Assembly (NCBI GenBank): GCA_902773165.1
Contig: CACYDO010000177.1
Coordinates: forward strand, 1-13,739
Direction of reading: 5' to 3'
From: an uncultured Ruminococcus sp.
GTDB lineage: Bacteria > Bacillota > Clostridia > Oscillospirales > Acutalibacteraceae
Length of the DNA: 13,739 nucleotides
Part shown: positions 7,470-13,652 of the stretch, in pieces
Numbering within the stretch: position 1 is the stretch's first letter
Layout of the letters: the number at the start of each line of letters is the position of its first letter
Made by a program: the position numbers and the translations under genes
The notes under the pieces: model-generated
Database searches by the model: none
The model's input: only the letters and a program-made list of their open reading frames with translations
What the model was told of the DNA's origin: nothing

Positions 7470-7633
7470 AATTCAACCTCCATTCATAATATTACTTTGG
7501 TAACTGAATAATCGTAATAATTGACTTCACGTTTCGCGCACCTGTCCTCCCCCCCGGCATAATTAATCATAACCGTAAATGTCAGAATATAATTGGAATA
7601 TTTATTTCCCGCATATCGCATATTAATAATAAT
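7470..7633 (-). other. Post-riboswitch leader of the thi operon
   Basis: Between the riboswitch terminator and thiS are 164 nt without a recognised gene. The minus strand holds a G-rich patch with a strong SD-like GGGGGGGAGG (about 7542-7553) followed by GTG CGC GAA ACG TGA, a four-codon frame. A 45-codon open frame begins at ATG 7621 and ends just before thiS, but it lacks a ribosome binding site and resembles no protein I know. I treat the stretch as leader RNA. Confidence 0.4.
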
Positions 7634-7668
7634 AGAAAAAAGAAAAGAGCTGCCGATAATGGCAACTC
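7634..7668 (-). terminator. Riboswitch-controlled intrinsic terminator
   Basis: On the minus strand GAGTTGCC (7668-7661) pairs with GGCAGCTC (7654-7647) around the loop ATTATC, with one G-U pair. TTTTCTTTTTTC follows (7646-7635). It lies directly after the TPP aptamer and before thiS, so it is the expression platform. Its 5' arm and loop (7666-7655) are complementary to the aptamer core at 7705-7694. Confidence 0.88.
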
Positions 7669-7681
7669 TACAAGGATCAGA

Positions 7682-7782
7682 TATTTTCCCTACGTTGGCA
7701 TTATCCAAATCAGGTTAACGGTCGAAGGTCACACCTTCCTCTCAGCCTGTAACACAAGCTCCCGCGCCGGGCAAGCGCCCGG
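7682..7782 (-). promoter_or_regulatory. TPP riboswitch (THI element) aptamer
   Basis: The minus strand carries the TPP aptamer core: GGGAGC (7763-7758), a P2-like hairpin GCTTGT/ACAGGC, CTGAGAGG, a short P3 hairpin GAAGGT-GTG-ACCTTC (7738-7724), ACCTGATTTGGATAATGCC, then AACGTAGGGAA (about 7695-7685). These are the diagnostic CUGAGA and ACCUGA-UGGAUAAUGCC-GUAGGGAA boxes. Bound TPP should favour the downstream terminator and switch off thiS to thiC. Just 5' of the aptamer is the GC-rich hairpin CCGGGC-GCTT-GCCCGG (7782-7767), included in the range. I could not find a clear P1 partner for the sequence after GTAGGGAA. Confidence 0.95.
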
Positions 7783-7816
7783 AGGCAATTACGATTATAC
7801 TTTATTATAAGGGTAA

Positions 7817-7908
7817 ATTGGTTTTCGCGTTTTATGTTTTGAGTATTCATTACCATTATTTATTGCGAAGTACTTCTTCACAAGATTGGTGCATAAAACA
7901 AAACCAAT
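7817..7908. repeat. Imperfect inverted repeat at the 5' end of the thi transcript
   Basis: ATTGGTTTTCGCGTTTTATG (7817-7836) and CATAAAACAAAACCAAT (7892-7908) form an inverted repeat, with 16 to 17 pairs and a 3-nt bulge, around a 55-nt interior that contains the palindrome GAAGTACTTC. It lies between the predicted thi promoter and the riboswitch, so the start of the thi RNA may fold on itself. It could also be a short MITE-like remnant, although I see no clear target duplication. Confidence 0.45.
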
Positions 7909-7912
7909 ATTA

Positions 7913-7941
7913 ATTATACACCCTAAACCGTAAGAAATCAA
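7913..7941 (-). promoter_or_regulatory. Promoter of the thi operon
   Basis: The minus strand has TTGATT (7941-7936), a 17-nt spacer, and a perfect TATAAT (7918-7913). This sigma-A-type promoter sits 25 nt downstream of the cation transporter gene and would start the RNA near 7906, giving a leader of about 437 nt that contains the riboswitch. Two further TATAAT words (7794-7799, 7804-7809) lack a matching -35 box. Confidence 0.65.
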
Positions 7942-7965
7942 TACGAAAACAAAGTTAAATCTCTG

Positions 7966-9135
7966 TCACTCCTCGGTAAAATCGGTATCCAGTGCGATCT
8001 GAAGCTCGTAACCGGGGTACATCTGACCTACTTTTTTGCAGATATCGGCGTATACAGCCGTTCTGTCCGGTGCGTCAAAGCTGATAACAGCGTCGAAACG
8101 GATAGTTTTCTTTTTTTCATTTACATAAAATCCGTGCGTCTGAACGACGAATTCATTATCAAGAACCGTACTGTATATCTTATCACGCATTTTTGCAGCT
8201 TCATCGTTGCTCGTATTTACGGAATATACGCCGATAGCTGTGAGAATAACATTGTGCCTGGAAAAGACCTCAACTGTGATCTCTCGCAGCAGCTCGTCTA
8301 TCTCTCCTGCGGAATATGTATCGGGAAGCTCGATATGAATAGAGCCGTTGAATCTGTCCGGGCCGTAGTTATTAAGCACGAGATCGTATGCGCCGCTTAC
8401 ATCGGGGAATGAAAGAACAGTTTTCTTTATGCTGCGCGCAAGATCTGCGTCGGCGCTTTCACCGAGAATTTTAGAAATTGTATCCTTTAGCATTTCCACG
8501 CCCGACTTTATGATGACAACAGAAATGACCGCGCCCAGCCATGATTCGAGCGATACTCCTGTGAGCAGAAATATAACTGCCGCTGCAAGAGTTGAAGCAG
8601 AAATTACCGCGTCGAGCGCTGCGTCCTCTCCGGAATTGACAAGGGAATCGGAGTTCACCTTTTTTCCCACGCTTTTTACGTAGATTCCGAGAATGATCTT
8701 TACAGCTATCGCCACACCTACCATTATCAGCGCAGCTGAAGTGTAATCGGGAGTAACAGGGGTGATTATTTTTTTTACTGATTCAGTAAAGGACGTAATT
8801 CCGGCATAGAGTATGATAACCGAAATAAGCATTGCGCTTAGATATTCAGCTCTGCCGTGACCAAATGGGTGCTTTTTATTCGGCGCTTTGCCGGCAAGCT
8901 TTGTTCCTACAATTGTGATAACCGAAGATGCCGCGTCGGAAAGATTGTTTACCGCGTCAAGAACGATCGCTATTGAATGGGTCAGCAATCCAAAAACTGC
9001 CTTTAACGCCGCAAGAAAAACATTAGCGGCAATACCGATAATACTTGTTTTTATAATAATCTTATCACGCTGCAAAGCGCGAGCCGCTGTATCATTTTCG
9101 GGAGCTGTCTGAGCAGCTTTTTCACTAGCGGACAT
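7966..9135 (-). CDS. Cation diffusion facilitator transporter, probably Mn(II) efflux
   Basis: A 389-residue CDF-family inner-membrane exporter, expected to exchange metal for protons. After a charged N-terminus there are about six membrane segments (roughly 30-52, 54-79, 100-117, 132-152, 176-192, 195-212). The transport site reads N63-x3-D67 in DAVNNLSD (60-67) and D171-x3-D175 in EDAALD (170-175). CDF zinc exporters usually show D/H-x3-D and H-x3-D, while N-D-D-D is known from the Mn exporter MntE, so Mn is the likely substrate (inference). KKHPFGHGRAEYLSA (87-101) is the conserved loop after segment 2. The C-terminal domain (about 225-305) is followed by about 80 further residues that look like a second small alpha/beta domain (320-385), longer than minimal CDF proteins. 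ATG 9135 is preceded by AAAGGGG. It seems to be a single-gene transcript. Confidence 0.92.
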   Translation of the reverse strand: MSASEKAAQTAPENDTAARALQRDKIIIKTSIIGIAANVFLAALKAVFGLLTHSIAIVLDAVNNLSDAASSVITIVGTKLAGKAPNKKHPFGHGRAEYLSAMLISVIILYAGITSFTESVKKIITPVTPDYTSAALIMVGVAIAVKIILGIYVKSVGKKVNSDSLVNSGEDAALDAVISASTLAAAVIFLLTGVSLESWLGAVISVVIIKSGVEMLKDTISKILGESADADLARSIKKTVLSFPDVSGAYDLVLNNYGPDRFNGSIHIELPDTYSAGEIDELLREITVEVFSRHNVILTAIGVYSVNTSNDEAAKMRDKIYSTVLDNEFVVQTHGFYVNEKKKTIRFDAVISFDAPDRTAVYADICKKVGQMYPGYELQIALDTDFTEE

Positions 9136-9162
9136 AATAATTCCCCTTTCTGTATTATATAT

Positions 9163-9171
9163 ATCATACCA
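9163..9171 (-). promoter_or_regulatory. Extended -10 promoter of the cation transporter gene
   Basis: The minus strand reads TTCTGGTATGAT, a TGn extended -10 with TATGAT (9168-9163). No good -35 box is seen 17 nt upstream. The same TCTGGTATRAT string precedes the ClpE-like gene. It follows the clpE terminator directly. The RNA would start about 20 nt upstream of the ATG. Confidence 0.45.
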
Positions 9172-9184
9172 GAATATACGTTAG

Positions 9185-9220
9185 GAAAAATTCCACTGCA
9201 CGGGAATATGCAGTGGAATT
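9185..9220 (-). terminator. Intrinsic terminator of the ClpE-like gene
   Basis: On the minus strand AATTCCACTGCA (9220-9209), an 8-nt loop and TGCAGTGGAATT (9200-9189) form a perfect 12-bp stem, and the Us continue (TTTTT, 9190-9186). It lies 8 nt after the stop codon and separates clpE from the cation transporter gene. Confidence 0.88.
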
Positions 9221-9227
9221 ATAAGTA

Positions 9228-11564
9228 TTAATCTGTGGTGAAATCAAGCTTACCGTCCTTTTCGGTGAGAATGATTTTTGTAAACGCGCCTTCACCGAGA
9301 TTTACGATTTTCTCTGTGATCTCGTCTTCTACCTCTTTTCGGATAAAGTTGCGCAGATCACGCGCGCCGCTCTTTCCGCCGACAGAGTGTGAAGAGATAT
9401 ATTCAACTGCCTTATCGTCATACGTGAATTCAATATTTCTTTCTTTAAGAGAATCAACATATTCGTTAAGCAGAAGCCTGGAGATATCCTTAAAGTTATC
9501 CTCCGTAAGAGAATTGAAGCAGATTATTTCGTCTACACGGGCGATAAATTCGGGGCGCAGGAAATCTGAAAGAGCCTTCATCGTCTTTTCGCGGCTCAGA
9601 TCGTTTTCGCTCTTATTAAAACCTACGATACCGTTGCGGATATCGCTGCCTGCGTTGCTCGTCATAACGATGACCGTGTTTTCGAAATTAACAACTCTGC
9701 CGTGAGCGTCTGTAAGTCTGCCCTCGTCGAGTATCTGTAAAAGAATATTCAGCACATCGGGGTGAGCCTTCTCTATCTCGTCAAAGAGAAGAACTGAATA
9801 CGGACGGCGGCGAACCTTCTCCGTAACCTGACCTGCCTCGTCATATCCCACGTAACCCGGAGGCGAACCGATTATTTTTGAAACGGAATGCTTCTCCATA
9901 AACTCGGACATGTCGAGCCTGATAAGCGTTTCGGGAGAATCGAAAAGCTCCGTTGACATCACCTTTACAAGCTCCGTTTTACCTACGCCCGTCGGACCTA
10001 CAAATATGAACGAAGCCGGATGGCGGCGAGGACTGATCTGAACGCGGCTGCGTCTGATTGCAGAAGCCAGGGATTCTACGGCAGCGTCCTGACCGATAAT
10101 TCTCTTTTTGAGCTTAACATCGAGATCGGCAAGGCGCTTTAGCTCGTTCGCCTGGATCTTTGACGCAGGGATACCCGTCCACACCTCAACGACGCGCGCT
10201 ATATCGTCTGTGGTTACGTTAGTTACGGTATCCTCCTCGCTGTACTCCGAAAGGTTTTTCTTTACACGAGCAAGGTCGGTTCTGACCAACGAAACCTTTG
10301 CGTAGTCGATATCCTCCTCGGAGAGAAGAGCGTTTTCCTTCTCCTCCAAAGCCGCAAGACGGTCTTTGAGCTTAAGATACTCGTTGAGCTTCTTGTTTTT
10401 CAGCGACGCATTTACGCATGATTCATCAAGCAGGTCGATCGCCTTATCGGGAAGATATCTGTCAGTGATATATCTCTCCGACAAAACGACAGCTCGTCTG
10501 ATAACATTATCGGAGACCTTGACGTTGTGGTAATTTTCGTAATACGATTTTATGCCGCAGAGCACCTTTACTGTATCTTCGATAGACGGCTCTGCAACGG
10601 TAACAGGCTGGAATCTTCTTTCGAGCGCGGAATCTCTTTCAATATATTTGCGGTACTCTCTGAACGTCGTCGCACCTATCACCTGAATTTCGCCGCGCGA
10701 AAGCGCAGGCTTTAAGATATTTGCGGCGTTCATCGTACCCTCGGAATCGCCCGTACCGACAAGATTATGCACCTCGTCGATAAAGAGGATAACGTTGCCG
10801 TGCTCCTTGATCTCGGACATAAGACCCTTTACTCTCGCCTCAAACTGACCGCGGAACTGTGTACCGGCAACGAGAGATGTAAGATCGAGAAGATAAATCT
10901 GCTTATCCTTTAATTTGTAAGGAACGTTGCCCGAAGCAACGCGCTGAGCAAGCCCCTCGGCGATAGCCGTTTTACCTACGCCCGGCTCACCGATCAGGCA
11001 GGGATTGTTTTTAGTTCTGCGCGAAAGTATCTGAATAACTCTTGCGATCTCGTTATCTCTTCCGACTATAAGATCGAGCTTGTTATTCTCGGCTTTTTCT
11101 GTGAGGTTTTCGCAGTAAGTGTTAAGGTGCTTGAACTTCTTTTTATTAGCTCTCTGCTTTCTCTGATCCGAAGAAGAGCTTTCTCTTTTTTCCCTTTTGT
11201 CTTTATCGGAGCCTCCGCCGAAAACAAAATTTTTAAACGGAAATGCAGGCGCACCGTGAGCGAAATCATCGTCCTCATCGTCGTCATCGGGAATAAGATC
11301 CTCCGAGCCGCCAGGCATCATATCCTGGATCGCACTGAGGAAATCATCACCCTCTCCGCCTGTCATGTTGGCAAGCTGATCGTACATATTATCTATCTGA
11401 TCGTCCGTTATTCCCATTTTATCGAGGATATTATTTATCGGTTTTAATCCCATTTCCTTTGCACAGGAAAGGCAGTAGCCGTGAGTATCCTTCTGATCGC
11501 TGCCCGAAGATACAAATATAACGGCTCTGTGCTTTTTACATTTTTCACAAATTGGGCTTTGCAT
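9228..11564 (-). CDS. clpE: ClpE-like AAA+ unfoldase (Clp protease ATP-binding subunit)
   Basis: A 778-residue Hsp100/Clp ATPase expected to unfold proteins for ClpP. The N-terminus is a zinc finger, C6-x2-C9 and C31-x2-C34, in place of Clp_N repeats, which marks ClpE rather than ClpC. A long low-complexity linker follows (acidic DDDDEDDD 93-100, then Gly and Lys/Arg-rich to about 145). AAA-1 has Walker A GEPGVGKT (192-199) and Walker B LFIDE (260-264). A short coiled-coil middle domain lies at 390-445. AAA-2 has GPTGVGKT (523-530), GSPPGYVGY (566-574) and LLFDE (592-596). VGF (647-649) in the NGIVGFNK loop is the probable ClpP-docking tripeptide. It is longer than B. subtilis ClpE (699), mainly through the linker. 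No clpP, ctsR, mcsA or mcsB is nearby. ATG 11564 has GGAAGGAG upstream. Confidence 0.92.
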   Translation of the reverse strand: MQSPICEKCKKHRAVIFVSSGSDQKDTHGYCLSCAKEMGLKPINNILDKMGITDDQIDNMYDQLANMTGGEGDDFLSAIQDMMPGGSEDLIPDDDDEDDDFAHGAPAFPFKNFVFGGGSDKDKREKRESSSSDQRKQRANKKKFKHLNTYCENLTEKAENNKLDLIVGRDNEIARVIQILSRRTKNNPCLIGEPGVGKTAIAEGLAQRVASGNVPYKLKDKQIYLLDLTSLVAGTQFRGQFEARVKGLMSEIKEHGNVILFIDEVHNLVGTGDSEGTMNAANILKPALSRGEIQVIGATTFREYRKYIERDSALERRFQPVTVAEPSIEDTVKVLCGIKSYYENYHNVKVSDNVIRRAVVLSERYITDRYLPDKAIDLLDESCVNASLKNKKLNEYLKLKDRLAALEEKENALLSEEDIDYAKVSLVRTDLARVKKNLSEYSEEDTVTNVTTDDIARVVEVWTGIPASKIQANELKRLADLDVKLKKRIIGQDAAVESLASAIRRSRVQISPRRHPASFIFVGPTGVGKTELVKVMSTELFDSPETLIRLDMSEFMEKHSVSKIIGSPPGYVGYDEAGQVTEKVRRRPYSVLLFDEIEKAHPDVLNILLQILDEGRLTDAHGRVVNFENTVIVMTSNAGSDIRNGIVGFNKSENDLSREKTMKALSDFLRPEFIARVDEIICFNSLTEDNFKDISRLLLNEYVDSLKERNIEFTYDDKAVEYISSHSVGGKSGARDLRNFIRKEVEDEITEKIVNLGEGAFTKIILTEKDGKLDFTTD

Positions 11565-11599
11565 ATATTAACTCCTTCCATAATGCACTCATAGTTAGC

Positions 11600-11608
11600 A
11601 TTATACCA
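11600..11608 (-). promoter_or_regulatory. Extended -10 promoter of the ClpE-like gene
   Basis: The minus strand reads ATCTGGTATAATGC: TGG plus a perfect TATAAT (11605-11600). The -35 region is poor. The RNA would start near 11593, about 29 nt before the ATG, with GGAAGGAG in the leader. I saw no CtsR-type paired GGTCAAA heptads or CIRCE element. The rest of the 107-nt gap is AT-rich and shows no clear terminator for the upstream cvpA-like gene. Confidence 0.6.
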
Positions 11609-11671
11609 GATGTTTTTTCGGATATTATTAATCTTTGTTAAACAAAATATGAATTTGGTTATTCTTTTTCG

Positions 11672-12391
11672 TTATTCAACTTCTGCTGTATTCGGCGAAT
11701 CGGAAACACCGGACACAAGCTTCGTGACGATAGGGCTGTTGTAAACGCCCTTGTACACAACGCTCTGAGAGATTGCTGTATCGGACATAAAATCGGGAAC
11801 GTGCTGCATATGCGGAACAGAAATTCTCATAACGAAAGCTGCCAGCATAACGATTATGAAGCCTTCGAGAATACCGACAATCGCGCCGGCCATGCTGTCA
11901 AACGTACCGATCGTAGTACCGTCAAGGGATCTGTAGATCATACGGCAAATAAGCTTAACAGCTATCATAAATGCGATAAAGAGAACTATCGACGTTATAA
12001 CGGAAATAAACGAAACAAAAACGGGAGAAAGCGTACGCTCAACCTGTACAGCGCCCTGTTCGGACTGCGCGCTGATATCAGCCGGAGTAATTCCGAATTT
12101 CGCGATGGAGCTGCTGATGAATCCCGGAAGACTATTAAGGAATTCATCAACATAGCTTCCGCCATGCTGCATGACGTACTTCATTGCCTCTTCCGATTTT
12201 GAAATAACCGTTCTTTTAAATAAGGCTTCGTAAATTGCCATCGCTATCGGTTTTGATAAAACTGCCGAAAGGATCGAAGCCAAAATTGATCCGCCAAGAG
12301 AAACGAGGGTTTTCAAAACACCCTTACCATATCCCAGAGCCGCAAAAACAACAACAACGATTACAGCAAACGCGTCAAGAACAAAACTCAT
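11672..12391 (-). CDS. CvpA-family membrane protein
   Basis: A 239-residue protein with four hydrophobic segments (about 4-22, 26-46, 124-150, 166-190), the layout of the CvpA/colicin V production family. Segment 1 carries the family pattern of a hydrophobic stretch ending in GYGKGVLKTLVSLGG (20-34). The final segments contain FDSMAGAIVGILEGF (164-178), with the small-residue pattern typical of CvpA helix 4. A roughly 70-residue polar loop (55-120), probably extracellular, and a polar tail are less conserved. Its exact role in Firmicutes is not established, although CvpA-like proteins are linked to the cell envelope. It follows the DUF5711-like gene by 24 nt, with AAAGGAGAG upstream of its ATG, so both are likely co-transcribed. 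Confidence 0.82.
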   Translation of the reverse strand: MSFVLDAFAVIVVVVFAALGYGKGVLKTLVSLGGSILASILSAVLSKPIAMAIYEALFKRTVISKSEEAMKYVMQHGGSYVDEFLNSLPGFISSSIAKFGITPADISAQSEQGAVQVERTLSPVFVSFISVITSIVLFIAFMIAVKLICRMIYRSLDGTTIGTFDSMAGAIVGILEGFIIVMLAAFVMRISVPHMQHVPDFMSDTAISQSVVYKGVYNSPIVTKLVSGVSDSPNTAEVE

Positions 12392-12415
12392 AAAAAACTC
12401 TCCTTTGAGCTAAAC

Positions 12416-13612
12416 TCAATATTTTAAACTCACTTTTGTAATTCCGCTTACGCCGAGAATATAGGCGGTCTTGTTTTCGGGCAGAAGCACGCTGCGCGAA
12501 TCTGTTCCGACGTCCCATTCTCCGAATTTATCTCCGTAAGCATTGTATATCCCCAGCTTTCCGTAAGAAAGCACCGCTGCGCGGTCGGGTGCTGCGTCTA
12601 TTGAGATAACCTTAAGATCTGTTGAAAAAAGGCCAACCTCCGCGCCGTCGCTGTTCAGTGTAACGATCGAACAGTTGCGTCCGTCATCAGACTTTGAAAG
12701 CGAAAGAACAATATTGCCGTCAAAGCAGGTATCGTAAGCCGTAAGTATCTGAGAGGAATAGATATACGGGATCTCCTTGCTTCCGTCGCGCTTCAAAACG
12801 GTAGTGAGCGTATCTGTAACTACGGCTACATTTTCATCGGTGACAAATCTGACCTCATATATCAGCTGATCTTCATATGTAAACGTTTTTATAGGCTCGC
12901 TTTTCGTAACGTCAAGCAGATATACCTTTGAAACCAACCTGCCGTCCGATGAATTCATCGTACCCACCGCGATAGTCCTGCTGTCGCTGCTGACAGATAC
13001 GCTGACTGCGTAAAAGTCGCTGAACGAATAGGAATAAACAAACTCATTGTTCTTACTGTAAACGGAAAGGCAGGACAGATAGCCCGTTTTATCGGATAAG
13101 ACGCAATATGTACCTTCATCGTTTATGTCGCAGTCTGTAATGGCGCTGCCCTGGGAGCCTTCATAGACCTTTTTATCGCCGTGAATTATGCAAAAGCTTC
13201 CGCTGCCCTCGCCGAACGCGATAGAATAAATCTTTGAGGACTTTATCATGGGGTCGGTGTAGCTATGCTTTTCCGACATAATGCGCTCACAGTCGTGACT
13301 AAGCTTAACAACAGACGTATCGCTGATATAGACCAGCCCCGAATCAACGTTATGAAAATTCCTTTCGAAAACTCCGGAGCCTGTAATATCGACCGAAGCA
13401 TTATTTTTTTCCGAGTCGGAAAAGCTTGCGCTTCTTTCAATGCTGTCGGGCGAAAGTACATTCCACTTTACAACGACAAGAACAACTGCGCAAACGACAA
13501 GAAATATCGCTGCCGCTGCTGCTGTGTGTGACGAACAGCCGAAAGGAAGCTGCTTCTTCTTTTTTCTTCGTTTTCTGCGTTCGCTGCGATCTGTATTTTT
13601 TTCTTCGCTCAA
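12416..13612 (-). CDS. Membrane-anchored DUF5711-like protein, probable beta-propeller
   Basis: The start is TTG at 13612, since GGAGGA lies 7 nt upstream and no ATG begins the frame nearby. The 398-residue product has a very basic N-terminus (RSERRKRRKKKK, 9-20), one membrane segment (about 31-49), then about 350 residues of beta-strand-rich sequence with repeated blade-like units: VYISDTSVVKLS, GTYCVLSDKTGYLSCLSVY, SRTIAVGTMNS, YEVRFVTDENVAVVTDT, RAAVLSYGKLGIYN, TAYILGVSGITKV. This resembles a PQQ/WD-like propeller held outside the membrane, as in the DUF5711 family that I recall next to cvpA-like genes in clostridia. I assign the family from that context and layout, not from a motif. No enzyme motif is visible. 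A role in envelope sensing or assembly is possible but not shown. Confidence 0.72.
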   Translation of the reverse strand: MSEEKNTDRSERRKRRKKKKQLPFGCSSHTAAAAAIFLVVCAVVLVVVKWNVLSPDSIERSASFSDSEKNNASVDITGSGVFERNFHNVDSGLVYISDTSVVKLSHDCERIMSEKHSYTDPMIKSSKIYSIAFGEGSGSFCIIHGDKKVYEGSQGSAITDCDINDEGTYCVLSDKTGYLSCLSVYSKNNEFVYSYSFSDFYAVSVSVSSDSRTIAVGTMNSSDGRLVSKVYLLDVTKSEPIKTFTYEDQLIYEVRFVTDENVAVVTDTLTTVLKRDGSKEIPYIYSSQILTAYDTCFDGNIVLSLSKSDDGRNCSIVTLNSDGAEVGLFSTDLKVISIDAAPDRAAVLSYGKLGIYNAYGDKFGEWDVGTDSRSVLLPENKTAYILGVSGITKVSLKY

Positions 13613-13629
13613 ATGCCGCTCCTCCTTTC

Positions 13630-13649
13630 CTGCGGCTAAGCAGCCGCAG
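13630..13649. other. GC-rich 8-bp hairpin in the leader of the DUF5711-like gene
   Basis: CTGCGGCT-AAGC-AGCCGCAG is a perfect 8-bp stem with a 4-nt loop (GCTT on the minus strand), directly upstream of the AAAGGAGGA ribosome binding site. It lies between the tandem palindromes and the start codon. It could limit ribosome access or protect the mRNA 5' region. The same GCTT loop occurs in the hairpin beside the TPP aptamer. Confidence 0.55.
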
Positions 13650-13652
13650 TCT

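Noticed and set aside
7484..7708. 74-codon minus-strand frame upstream of thiS
   Set aside because: Its ATG is part of the conserved GGATAATGCC box of the TPP aptamer and it runs through the terminator hairpin, so it is not a credible gene.
7794..7809. Two TATAAT words as extra thi promoters
   Set aside because: Neither has a -35-like hexamer at 16-18 nt or a TGn extension. The promoter at 7913-7941 is far better.
11565..11671. Search for a CtsR or CIRCE operator upstream of the ClpE-like gene
   Set aside because: No paired GGTCAAA heptads and no TTAGCACTC-type inverted repeat were seen.
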